In this document: one piece after another, positions 33,252-41,086 of the stretch
Layout: each line of letters begins with the position of its first letter
How positions within the stretch are numbered: the stretch's first letter is position 1
Assembly (NCBI GenBank): GCA_033763935.1
Contig: JANRJO010000006.1
Coordinates: forward strand, 1-64,000
Origin: DALYJJ01 sp033763935
GTDB lineage: Bacteria; Acidobacteriota; Terriglobia; Bryobacterales; Bryobacteraceae
DNA: 64,000 nt
Direction of reading: 5' to 3'
The notes under the pieces: generated by a model
Databases searched by the model: none
What the model was told of the DNA's origin: nothing
Seen by the model: only the letters and a program-made list of their open reading frames with translations
Made by a program: the position numbers and the translations under genes

Positions 33252-35039
33252 ATGCCTACAGAAGAGGCATCCCAAGCGTTATTTCGGTTCGGCCCATACG
33301 AGTTTTTGCCCGAGACAGGGGAATTGCGGCGGAACGGCACCACGGTCCGACTGGCGCCGCAGCCCGGGCGGGTGCTGTCCTTATTACTGCAGTCCCGTGG
33401 AAGGTTAGTGGAGCGGTCGGAGCTCCAGGCTGAACTGTGGGATTGTGCGCTAGCGGATGTGGACCGGAGTCTGAACGTCTGTATCGCGCAATTGCGCGCC
33501 GCACTCCGGGATCGCGCGGAGGCTCCAACGTACATTAAGACGGTTCCGCGGCGGGGGTACCAGTTTGTCGGTCCTGTTGGGGGCACCGGGCGAGGTCAGG
33601 ACCCGCCGGAACAAAGGCCGGCGGGGCGCACCTCCCGGTGGTGGCTGTGGGCGGCGGCGGCGGTGGTGGTGGTGGCGGCAGCGGGACTTTCGCTGTGGGG
33701 GTGGCGAGCGCGGCCGGCGCCGGTGCGCATCGCAGTCCTACCATTTGCGCTGACGGGAGATCAGACGCTACGAGTATTCCAGTCGGGACTGCTCGATGAG
33801 TTGATGAGCCAGTTGGGGACGGTCCCGCCGGAGCGTCTGTTAGTGACGGGACGAGGCTCAGTGATGGAGTACGAGGGCCGGGAAGCGAGTACGCGGGAAG
33901 TACGGGAGAAGCTGGGAGCGGACTACCTGATCGAGGGGAGCGTGCGGCGGAGCGGCGGACAACTGCGGGTGACCGCGCGGCTGGTGGACGCGCGGCGGGA
34001 CGCGCAATTGCGCTCGTGGACGTTCGAGGCGGAGATGGCGCAGATGGGGCTGAAGCGGGACATCGGGAGCCAGGTGTCGGGGAAGGTCTTCGAGCTGTTA
34101 TTCACGGATGCGGAGCACGGGGCGGATTATTCGGAGCAGTGTAAGGGCTGCTGGGAGCCGCTGCGGAACGCGCGGTACCTGCAGGCGAAGGGCACGGAGG
34201 AGGCGTTCCGGCAGAGCACGAATCTGTTCGAGGAAGCGTCACGAATTGAGCAGAAGTGCGACCGTGCGTGGTCGGGGATGGCGGAGTCGCTAGTGGCTTT
34301 GGCGCGGCGGAACGGAGAGGGAGTGCTGTTCGAGCGGGCGCGTCGCGCGGCGCAGGAGGCGCTGCGGCGAAACCCGAGGAACGCGGAAGCATTGCAGGCG
34401 CTGGCCAACGTGTATCTGTGGCGGGATTGGGATTGGCGGGAGTCGGAGCGGCTACTGCGCCGCGCGGTGGAGGAGAGCCCGGCGTCGGCCTCGGCGCACC
34501 ATGACCTGGCGTGGTACCTGGTAACGGCAGGGCGGCGCAGCGAGGCGGTGGCGAGTTTGCGGCGGGCGATCGCGATGGACCCGCTGTCGGCGCGCGTCAA
34601 CCTGGACGCCGGATGGATATACCTGCAGGCGCACGAGTTCGAAGAGGCGGCGAAGCAGGCGCGGCGGGCAATGGAACTGGAGCCGGAACTGCGCGAGGCG
34701 CAGGCGTGTTTAGCGCGAGCGCTGTTGTACCAGGGAAAGCATGCGGAGGCTTGGGCGGCGATGCGGGCGCTGGCACCGGTGGGGTTCAAGGAGCCGAGGA
34801 ACGCCACGGACGCGATTGTGCAGCTGTTCCGGCAGACGACGGCAGACCGGAGCGGGAACCCGTATTTCCGGGCGGTCCGGCTGGCGTGGCTGGGAGAGTC
34901 GGAGGCGGCGGTAGAGGCGGTGGAGGAGGCAGTGCGGAACCGGGTGCCGGCGGCGGCGATGCTGCGGTCGGAGCCAGCGTTTGTGGGGCTGTGGGCCAGC
35001 GCCCGGTTTCGCATGCTGATGGAGAAGGTGGGACGGTAG
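33252..35039 (+). CDS. Membrane protein with winged-helix (CadC/OmpR-type), TolB-like and TPR domains
   Basis: I use the ATG at 33252 (595 residues); a TTG at 33243 is also in frame and neither has a clear ribosome-binding site. Residues ~8-105 form a Trans_reg_C winged helix (GPYEFLPETGELRRNG, LVERSELQAELW, YIKTVPRRGYQF). A Pro/Gly linker and one membrane helix (~129-151) follow. The extracytoplasmic part starts with a TolB-like domain (VRIAVLPFALTGDQTLRVFQSGL, in part) and ends in TPR units. The layout is that of the ToxR/CadC-like one-component regulators that are very numerous in Acidobacteria. Target genes are unknown; the MarR gene follows 46 bases downstream with its own promoter. Confidence 0.85.
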   Translation: MPTEEASQALFRFGPYEFLPETGELRRNGTTVRLAPQPGRVLSLLLQSRGRLVERSELQAELWDCALADVDRSLNVCIAQLRAALRDRAEAPTYIKTVPRRGYQFVGPVGGTGRGQDPPEQRPAGRTSRWWLWAAAAVVVVAAAGLSLWGWRARPAPVRIAVLPFALTGDQTLRVFQSGLLDELMSQLGTVPPERLLVTGRGSVMEYEGREASTREVREKLGADYLIEGSVRRSGGQLRVTARLVDARRDAQLRSWTFEAEMAQMGLKRDIGSQVSGKVFELLFTDAEHGADYSEQCKGCWEPLRNARYLQAKGTEEAFRQSTNLFEEASRIEQKCDRAWSGMAESLVALARRNGEGVLFERARRAAQEALRRNPRNAEALQALANVYLWRDWDWRESERLLRRAVEESPASASAHHDLAWYLVTAGRRSEAVASLRRAIAMDPLSARVNLDAGWIYLQAHEFEEAAKQARRAMELEPELREAQACLARALLYQGKHAEAWAAMRALAPVGFKEPRNATDAIVQLFRQTTADRSGNPYFRAVRLAWLGESEAAVEAVEEAVRNRVPAAAMLRSEPAFVGLWASARFRMLMEKVGR

Positions 35040-35041
35040 AT

Positions 35042-35085
35042 CGTTCGTTTTGACGAACGGTGGGGCTTCGCCTTACGCTTGCTCC
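35042..35085 (+). promoter_or_regulatory. Promoter/operator of the MarR-type gene
   Basis: A perfect inverted repeat CGTTCGT (35042-35048), TTTG, ACGAACG (35053-35059) overlaps the -35 hexamer TTGACG (35050-35055). An 18-base spacer leads to TACGCT (35074-35079), and the ATG is 6 bases further on. The repeat has the size and symmetry of MarR operators and would block RNA polymerase, so the gene next to it probably represses itself. Confidence 0.55.
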
Positions 35086-35547
35086 ATGACTCTGGAGGAA
35101 GCGGTTCTCGAGGTACAGCGAGCGTATCCGCGGGTGTACCTGGCGTGTCACCGGGATCATAAGAACTCGCGAACCACGGCGGAGGGGTTATCGCCGCGGG
35201 ACTCGAGTATCCTTGCGCACTTGAATGAGCGGGAGTGGACGCCGCAAGGGCTGCTGGGGCGGCATTTGGGAATTGCGAAGTCGACGCTGTCGGAGGCGGT
35301 GGGGTGGTTGATGGAATGCGGATTCCTGTCGGCTGAGCGTGGGGAGGACGGGCGCGAGCAGAGGCTGCGACTGACGGAGAAGGGCTTGGAGGCGATGCGA
35401 GGGTCGTCGGTGCTGGAGTCCGACCGGCTGGCGGAGGTATTGGCTACTTTGACGGTGGCGGAGCGGGACGCGGCCGTGAAGGGGCTGCAACTATTGGCGG
35501 AGGCGACGCGGCGAAGGGCCATGGCGGCGGAGGGAACATGCGCATGA
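35086..35547 (+). CDS. MarR-type winged-helix transcriptional regulator
   Basis: The ATG at 35086 gives 153 residues. The middle (~25-105) is a MarR-like winged helix: LSPRDSSILAHLNE, a recognition region LLGRHLGIAKSTLSEAVGWL, and the wing with DGREQRLRLTEKG. MarR proteins bind palindromes as dimers and respond to small phenolic or oxidative signals. The perfect 7-bp inverted repeat just upstream is a fitting operator. The C-terminus overlaps the SRPBCC gene by 10 bases, so that gene is likely under the same control. No ribosome-binding site is seen and the -10 is 6 bases before the start, consistent with a leaderless mRNA. Confidence 0.82.
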   Translation: MTLEEAVLEVQRAYPRVYLACHRDHKNSRTTAEGLSPRDSSILAHLNEREWTPQGLLGRHLGIAKSTLSEAVGWLMECGFLSAERGEDGREQRLRLTEKGLEAMRGSSVLESDRLAEVLATLTVAERDAAVKGLQLLAEATRRRAMAAEGTCA

Positions 35548-36041
35548 TGCTGATGATCGTTGGGGGCTTGGTGGCGGTGATGGTGGTGGCGGGTGCGGCG
35601 CTGTACCTGTGGGGGGCGACGCTGCCGGAGAGTCACACGGTGACGGTCAGTGAGACGGTGCCGGCGGCGCCGGAGCAGGTGTATGACCGGATCCGGAAGG
35701 CGGGGGAACACACGAAGTGGCGTTCGGGGTTGAAATCGGTGCAGGTGGTGGATGCGGAGCGATGGGTAGAGGATAACGACGGTGGGAAGATGCCGCTGCG
35801 GGTGCTGGAGGCGGCGGCGCCCTCGAAGCTGGTGGTGAAGATCGACACGGAGGAACTGCCGTTCGAGGGCGTGTGGACGTACCTATTGAGACCTGACACG
35901 GGCGGGACGCGGGTCGAGATTACGGAGCAGGGGCGTGTGAAGAGCGCGGTGTTCCGGGCGATGGGGCGCCTGTTCTTTCCGCCGGACCAGACGGCGAAGA
36001 CGTACCTGGCGGACCTGAAGCGGTCGTTCGGGGGACGCTAG
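35538..36041 (+). CDS. Membrane-anchored SRPBCC (START-like) protein
   Basis: 167 residues. One N-terminal membrane helix (~2-25), then a SRPBCC/polyketide-cyclase-like fold: VTVSETVPAAPEQVYDRIRKAGEHTKWRSG (~33-62, in part), a central GVWTYLLRP strand and the final long helix. Such domains have a deep hydrophobic cavity that binds lipids or aromatic ligands. It overlaps the MarR gene and has GGAGG 4 bases before its ATG, so it is the likely target of MarR autoregulation. The ligand may be the same type sensed by the regulator, but that is inference. Its stop shares bases with the stop of the convergent DinB gene. Confidence 0.8.
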   Translation: MRMMLMIVGGLVAVMVVAGAALYLWGATLPESHTVTVSETVPAAPEQVYDRIRKAGEHTKWRSGLKSVQVVDAERWVEDNDGGKMPLRVLEAAAPSKLVVKIDTEELPFEGVWTYLLRPDTGGTRVEITEQGRVKSAVFRAMGRLFFPPDQTAKTYLADLKRSFGGR

Positions 36042-36610
36042 GCCTTTGGGAAGCTCGGTTCGTGCTTGATCTCGCGGATCTGCAGGATGTGGCGCTGCAC
36101 GTGGGTTGAGATCATGAGCAGCCACTGATACGTGTCGGTGGGGCTCTTCAGGTAGCGATGGCCGCGGAGGTCGTCGTCGGTGGTGGTGATGTAATCGAGC
36201 ATGGTGGCGCGAAGTTTGCGCCAGGAATCGTACGCCTCGGCGGCGGTCTTGAAGTTGTCCTTGGGGGTGCGGGCTTCGGCGGTTTTGTTGCGGTTGGTAC
36301 GGTCGATGCCGTACCAGAGGATGCCTTCGTCCTTCTGATCGGTTTTGGGCTCGATGGGAGTCTTCAGGGATTCCTGGAAGGTCTTCCAGTAGTGCGGGTC
36401 GGCGATGGCGAGGTGTTCGAGGACGTCTTTGACGGACCACTTGTCGGGGGCGGCGCGGAAGTTGAGCTGCTTTTCGGAGAGGCCGGCGATTTCGTCGGCG
36501 ATCCAGGAACCGGTCATTTCCCAATGGGCAACCAGGCGCTGGCGTTCGCCCTTGGTCATGGGGTCGGCGAAGGCGGGTAGAGCGAGGCAGAGAAGCAGCA
36601 GATAGCACAT
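36038..36610 (-). CDS. Exported DinB-family putative metal-dependent hydrolase
   Basis: 190 residues with a short signal peptide (ends near PAFAD). The DinB four-helix bundle is recognised from WSVKDVLEHLAIADPHYW (~60-78) and STHVQRHILQIREIK (~168-182), which hold the conserved histidines that bind a metal. Members include thiol transferases and unknown enzymes; an exported version is typical of Acidobacteria. No partner is visible. It is convergent with the SRPBCC gene, the two stops sharing CTAG. Confidence 0.85.
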   Translation of the reverse strand: MCYLLLLCLALPAFADPMTKGERQRLVAHWEMTGSWIADEIAGLSEKQLNFRAAPDKWSVKDVLEHLAIADPHYWKTFQESLKTPIEPKTDQKDEGILWYGIDRTNRNKTAEARTPKDNFKTAAEAYDSWRKLRATMLDYITTTDDDLRGHRYLKSPTDTYQWLLMISTHVQRHILQIREIKHEPSFPKA

Positions 36611-36737
36611 AGGGTTATCGTGACGCGCGATGGGGAGAAGCGGTAGAGCCGGCGCGCGAATGTTACTGGTGTGAAGGCAGGTGGGAGCCGCAATCCGCGA
36701 ACGTGAAGCTGTTTGAGATAATGCTGTCTGAATTCTT

Positions 36738-37499
36738 ATGATTGCCTGTGTTCTGCTCCTTACGCTGATCTCCGGCGAAACCGCCTGGAAGGACTTCGCG
36801 ACGTGGTTCGCGAAGGATGGAACACCGGGGGCGCCGGCAGAGGTACTGAAAGTCTACGGCGCGACGCTAAAAACGCGCGGGACGGCAGAGGGTGAGATTC
36901 AGGCCCGCGTCGACGGGATTCGGAAGTACATGGCGGAGCATCCGAAGGAGGCGTTGGCGCTCCATTTCGACCGCATGTACACCTGGAGCGAGGCGCCGTT
37001 CACGCGGGAGCCGAGTGCGCTGGTGAAGAAGGTGGCGGCGGCGCGGACGCCGGGGCGGGCACTCGACATCGCGATGGGGCAAGGGCGGAATAGTGTGTTC
37101 CTGGCGAAGGCGGGGTGGAAGGTCAGTGGGTACGACATCTCCGCGGAGGCGCTTCGGCAGGCGGATGCGGCGGCGAAGGCGGCGGGAGTGGGGCTCGACA
37201 CGAAGCTGGCTTCGCACGAGGAGTACGAGTTGGGCGAGGCGCAGTGGGACCTCATTGTCATGAGCTTCGCGTTCACGCGAATCAGCGACACGGCGTACAT
37301 GGCGAAGGTGCGGGCGTCGCTGAAGCCGGGCGGCGTGCTGCTGGTAGAAGGGTTCAACGGCGGGCCGCGGATGGAAGCGAACGCGATACTGAAGGCGTTC
37401 CTGGACTACCGGGTGCTGCTGTTCGAGGATCTGCCGGACATTGCGGACTGGGGGCGGGCGAAGGCGCCGCTGCTGCGGATGGCGCTCGAGAAGCCATAG
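36738..37499 (+). CDS. SAM-dependent methyltransferase with N-terminal signal-like segment
   Basis: 253 residues. After a short hydrophobic start (MIACVLLLTLISGE) comes a helical region. A class I Rossmann methyltransferase domain follows: motif I ALDIAMGQGRNSVFLA (~113-128), the acidic strand end VSGYDIS (~134), motif IV DLIVMSF (~173) and LKPGGVLLVEGF (~193). The substrate is unknown. If the N-terminus is a true signal peptide the enzyme would be outside the cytoplasm, where SAM is not expected; it may instead be only a membrane-touching helix. A GATAAT box ends 15 bases before the ATG. Monocistronic or with the aminotransferase downstream (39 bases). Confidence 0.82.
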   Translation: MIACVLLLTLISGETAWKDFATWFAKDGTPGAPAEVLKVYGATLKTRGTAEGEIQARVDGIRKYMAEHPKEALALHFDRMYTWSEAPFTREPSALVKKVAAARTPGRALDIAMGQGRNSVFLAKAGWKVSGYDISAEALRQADAAAKAAGVGLDTKLASHEEYELGEAQWDLIVMSFAFTRISDTAYMAKVRASLKPGGVLLVEGFNGGPRMEANAILKAFLDYRVLLFEDLPDIADWGRAKAPLLRMALEKP

Positions 37500-37503
37500 G
37501 CGC

Positions 37504-37538
37504 TTGTTTCGGCGCGCGGGCGGGCTTATGCTTTGCGC
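37504..37538 (+). promoter_or_regulatory. Candidate leaderless promoter of the DegT-family gene
   Basis: TTGTTT (37504-37509), 17 bases, TATGCT (37527-37532), and the ATG 6 bases later. No ribosome-binding site lies in between. Spacing puts the expected transcription start at or next to the A of the start codon. Confidence 0.45.
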
Positions 37539-38861
37539 ATGGTGAATCGCCGAGGCTTTGTGAAGGCTGCCGCTGCGACGGCGGCGGTTTCGCGGACGCG
37601 GGCGGAGACGCTGGCGGTGGATGGCGGGACGCCGGTGCGGGCGGCGGCGCTGCGGGCCGGGTATTGGGGCAGCGAATTCTACGACGAAGCGGAGCGGAAG
37701 GAGTTGCTGGAGGTCCTGGAGAGCAAGTCGCCGTTCCGGTGGTATGGGCCAAAGACGCCTTTGAAGGTGCTGACCTTCGAGAAGGAGTTTGCGGCGCGGA
37801 TGGGGACGAAGTATGCGCTGGCGGTGACGTCGGGGACGGCGGCGCTGGTGGTGGCGGTAAACGCACTGGGGATCGGGCCGGGGGACGAAGTGATTCTGCC
37901 GGCGTGGACATGGCACTCGTGCTTCAACGCGATTGTGCTGGCCGGGGCGCTGCCGGTGTTTGCGGAGATTGACGAGTCCTTCAACATCGATCCGCGGGAC
38001 ATCGAGAGCAAGATCACACCGCAGACGAAGGCGATCCTGGCGGTTCATCTGCAGGGGAACCCGGCGGACCTGGACGCTGTGATGGCGATCGCGCGGAAGC
38101 ACAAGCTGCGGGTGATTGAAGACTGCGCGCAGAGCGTGGGGGCGAGCTACAAGGGCCGGCCGCTGGGATCGATCGGGGACATTGCGATTTACAGCCTGCA
38201 ACTGAACAAGACGATCACGGCGGGCGAGGGCGGGGCGGTGGTGTCGAACGATGCGGAGTTGTTCGAAAGAGCGGTGCGGTTCCACGACCTGGGCGGGATC
38301 CGGCCGCCGCACGAGCAGATGCTGGGGAAGACGCATCTCGACTGGTTTATCGGATCGGGGTACCGGGTGAACGAGTTCTCCGGTGGTGTGCTGCTGGCGC
38401 AGGTGCGGAAGCTCGACAAGGTGATTGGCGCGGTGCGGAAGAATGCGAAGCGGGTGTACGAGGGGATTGCGGGGCTGCCGGGACTGGAGTTGAGGAAGCG
38501 GCCTGATCCGGATGGGGAGCTGGGGACGGGCGTTTTTCTGGGGTTCAAGGACAAGGGGCAGCGAGACAGGTTTCTGGCGGCGATGAAGGCGGAGAACGTG
38601 CCCGCCGCGCCGCCGTCGGGTTCGGTGCTGCTGCCGGTGCAGAAGCACATTGAGAACAAGGTGACGGTGCATCCGGCGTGGCCTTCGTTCACGAGCCCGC
38701 GGGGGCGGGCGATTCAGTATGGCGCGGCTTCGTGCCCGCGGTCAGCGGCGGTGCTGAACCGGTTCGCGGGAGTGATGATGGACCCGAGATACACGGCGCG
38801 GGACTGCGACGACATCGTGGCGGCGATTACAAAGGTCTATCCAAAGGTGCGGCAATCGTAG
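37539..38861 (+). CDS. Tat-tagged DegT/DnrJ/EryC1-family PLP aminotransferase
   Basis: 440 residues from the ATG at 37539; a TTG 6 bases earlier is less likely. The N-terminus NRRGFVKAAAATAAVS is a twin-arginine signal. The fold is that of sugar aminotransferases: GTKYALAVTSGTAAL, DEVILPAWTW, VIEDCAQSVGASY and the PLP lysine in LQLNKTITAGEGG (K224). Such enzymes usually aminate nucleotide-linked keto sugars in the cytoplasm. A Tat signal suggests the folded, PLP-loaded enzyme is exported, which is unusual but recurrent in Solibacter-like genomes. The PLP-dependent 3-amino-5-hydroxybenzoate-synthase branch is another possibility. Confidence 0.85.
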   Translation: MVNRRGFVKAAAATAAVSRTRAETLAVDGGTPVRAAALRAGYWGSEFYDEAERKELLEVLESKSPFRWYGPKTPLKVLTFEKEFAARMGTKYALAVTSGTAALVVAVNALGIGPGDEVILPAWTWHSCFNAIVLAGALPVFAEIDESFNIDPRDIESKITPQTKAILAVHLQGNPADLDAVMAIARKHKLRVIEDCAQSVGASYKGRPLGSIGDIAIYSLQLNKTITAGEGGAVVSNDAELFERAVRFHDLGGIRPPHEQMLGKTHLDWFIGSGYRVNEFSGGVLLAQVRKLDKVIGAVRKNAKRVYEGIAGLPGLELRKRPDPDGELGTGVFLGFKDKGQRDRFLAAMKAENVPAAPPSGSVLLPVQKHIENKVTVHPAWPSFTSPRGRAIQYGAASCPRSAAVLNRFAGVMMDPRYTARDCDDIVAAITKVYPKVRQS

Positions 38862-38873
38862 CAGAATAGCCGA

Positions 38874-39725
38874 GTGGAAATTGTTCGCTTGGTGCTGGGG
38901 CTGATTGCTTTGGCGGGTCTGGTGACGCTGGCGGCGGGGCTGGCCGGGTTCCATCTGCAGGATGGGGAGCTGGGGTCGCGATACCGGCGCGCGAATGTGA
39001 CGGTGGAATCGATGGAGTGGCCACGCGTGGTGCTGCGGCGCGCGGACGCCAAGAGGTGGGAGCTGAAGCGCTTCGTTCCGCTGCCCTGGTGGAACGTGGG
39101 GGAGACGATCCCGATCCACGTCAGTGAGGACGAGTCGCGGGTGGTACCGGTGTTCGGGGGATACCATCCGCTGCTCCTGATGCTGTACGGGTTTCTGGCG
39201 GTGATGTTCGGGGTGGGTGTACGGGCGTTTGTGCCGGAGCCTCCGTTGAACGTTCCTTTGACGCCGGCATGGCCAGTGGTGCTACACGAGGAGCAGGCGC
39301 GGGCGTGGGTCTTCCTCTTGTTGGGGATCGGGTTGGTGGGGTGGGTGGTGAAGGACTGGATGATGCCGGAGGAGGGCGCCCCGCGGTTTGCGATCGGCGC
39401 GGATGTGACGCGGCTGGCGATGGCGGGGATGCTGACGCTGGGGGGCGTGGTATGGCTGTCGAAGAAGATCCGGGTGACCCCGGAGGAACTGGTGGAGACG
39501 AGTGCTGTGGGCGAGAAGCGTGTGCGGTTCGCGGACGTGAAGTTTGCGAACAAGGTGGTGGTGCGGTCGGACGATTCGAAGAAGAGCCTGCTGGGGGTGA
39601 AGCTGGTGCTTTCAGACGCGAAGGGGAACAGCCTGTACGAGTTCACGAGTTCGCTGGAGCCGGTGGAGCAGGATGAGGCGGTGCGGAACTATTTGATGAA
39701 GCGGTTTCCGGCGAGAGAGCAATGA
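38874..39725 (+). CDS. Uncharacterised membrane protein (DUF3592-like topology)
   Basis: 283 residues starting with GTG at 38874, 12 bases after the aminotransferase. Three to four membrane helices are seen (~5-25, ~98-118, ~143-162, ~184-200), separated by a beta-type extracytoplasmic segment (~30-90). The C-terminus is a soluble domain (PH-like by pattern: GEKRVRFADVKFANKVVVRS, in part). I do not recognise the family with certainty. Its stop overlaps the ceramidase start as ATGA, so the two are co-translated. No ribosome-binding site; CAGAAT ends 6 bases before the GTG. Confidence 0.65.
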   Translation: MEIVRLVLGLIALAGLVTLAAGLAGFHLQDGELGSRYRRANVTVESMEWPRVVLRRADAKRWELKRFVPLPWWNVGETIPIHVSEDESRVVPVFGGYHPLLLMLYGFLAVMFGVGVRAFVPEPPLNVPLTPAWPVVLHEEQARAWVFLLLGIGLVGWVVKDWMMPEEGAPRFAIGADVTRLAMAGMLTLGGVVWLSKKIRVTPEELVETSAVGEKRVRFADVKFANKVVVRSDDSKKSLLGVKLVLSDAKGNSLYEFTSSLEPVEQDEAVRNYLMKRFPAREQ

Positions 39726-41086
39726 TGTTTCGCTGGCTGTTGCTGGTAGCGGCGGCGGGTTCGCTCCACGGTGAGATCCGCGCGGGTGCGGCGGCGGTGA
39801 AGATCACGCCGCCGAAGGGCGCGCCAATGGCGGGCTACTACTACGGGCGGGCAGCGGAGGGTGTGCACGACGACCTGTTCGCTAAGGCTCTGGTGTTCGA
39901 CGACGGGGCGACGCGTGCGGCGATGGTGTCGTGCGACCTGATTCACATGCCGGGCTCGATTGCGACGAAGGCGCGAGACGAGGCGGCGCGGCGGACGGGC
40001 ATTCCGGCGGCGAACATTCTGGTGAGCGCGACGCACACCCATACGGGGCCGCAGTTCCCGGGTGCGGACGGGCGGTTCAGGGGCGGGGGCGAGACGGCGC
40101 GCATCGCGGAACAGTACGCGGCGGAGTTGCCTGGGTTGATCGCGGAGAGCGTGGAGAAGGCGGTGGCAGCGCTGGCGCCGGTGACGGTGTCCGCGGCGGT
40201 GGGGCGCGAGGAGACGCTGGCGTTCAACCGTCGGTACTGGATGACGGACGGGACAGTGGGGTGGAATCCGGGGAAGAACAATCCGCGCGTGGTGCGGCCG
40301 GCGGGGCCGGTGGATCCGGAGGTTCCGGTGGTGGCGGTGCGGAGGGCGGACGGGGCGGCGGTGGCGTCCTACGTGAACTTCGCGATGCATCTGGATACGG
40401 TCGGAGGGATGCAGTTCTCGGCGGATTTTCCGTACACGCTCGCGCGGCTGTTCGGTGAAACGACGGGCGGCGTCACGTTGTTCACGATGGGCTGTTCGGG
40501 GAACGTGAATCACCTGGATGTGAACTGGAGCGATCGGCAGAAGGGGCATGGCGAAGCGGCGCGAATCGGGACGGTGCTGGCGGGCGAGGCGCTGCGGGCT
40601 TGGAAGCGGGCGCGGCCGGTGGAGGCGGCGCGCGTGCGTGTGAGCAGCGAGCAGGTGTCGTTGCCGCCGGCTGGGGTGACAGCAGCGGATGTTGACTGGG
40701 CGCGGCCGGTGGCGGCAACGTTCGACAAACCGAACGCGGCGCCGTTTCTCGATCTGGTGCGAGCGATCAAGGTTCTGGACGTAGCGGCGCGGGAGGGTCG
40801 GCCGTTTGACGCGGAGGTGCAGGTGATCGCGTTGGGGCGGGATTTGGCGTGGGTGGGGTTGCCGGGCGAGATCTTCACCGAGCTGGGGATGGCCATCAAG
40901 CAGGCTTCTCCATTCCGGCACACGATCGTGGTGTCGATGGCGAACGATCACCTGGGCTACATACCGAACCGGCGCGCTTACGCGGAAGGCGCGTATGAGG
41001 TGGTGAGCACGCGGTGTGCGGCAGGGGCGGGCGAGATGCTCGTAGAATCGGCTACAAGGCAACTCGTCGCCCTGCATCAGAAATGA
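39722..41086 (+). CDS. Exported neutral/alkaline ceramidase-like hydrolase
   Basis: 454 residues with a signal peptide (ends near SLHGE). The sequence follows the N-terminal catalytic domain of neutral ceramidases: IRAGAAAVKITPPKGAPMAGYY (in part), DLFAKALVFDD, VSCDLIHMPG, the zinc-binding SATHTHTGPQFPG (~98-110) and FTMGCSGNVNHLD. Full-length ceramidases are ~650-750 residues, so the C-terminal Ig-like domain is missing, as in many acidobacterial members. It should cleave the amide of ceramide-like lipids outside the cell, though substrates of these short forms are not established. The end overlaps the POT transporter start. Confidence 0.87.
   Translation: MMFRWLLLVAAAGSLHGEIRAGAAAVKITPPKGAPMAGYYYGRAAEGVHDDLFAKALVFDDGATRAAMVSCDLIHMPGSIATKARDEAARRTGIPAANILVSATHTHTGPQFPGADGRFRGGGETARIAEQYAAELPGLIAESVEKAVAALAPVTVSAAVGREETLAFNRRYWMTDGTVGWNPGKNNPRVVRPAGPVDPEVPVVAVRRADGAAVASYVNFAMHLDTVGGMQFSADFPYTLARLFGETTGGVTLFTMGCSGNVNHLDVNWSDRQKGHGEAARIGTVLAGEALRAWKRARPVEAARVRVSSEQVSLPPAGVTAADVDWARPVAATFDKPNAAPFLDLVRAIKVLDVAAREGRPFDAEVQVIALGRDLAWVGLPGEIFTELGMAIKQASPFRHTIVVSMANDHLGYIPNRRAYAEGAYEVVSTRCAAGAGEMLVESATRQLVALHQK

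Noticed and set aside
36867..38672. 601-codon Arg/Pro/His-rich minus-strand frame
   Set aside because: Antisense to the methyltransferase and aminotransferase genes, both with full motif sets; crosses their gap and has no ribosome-binding site.
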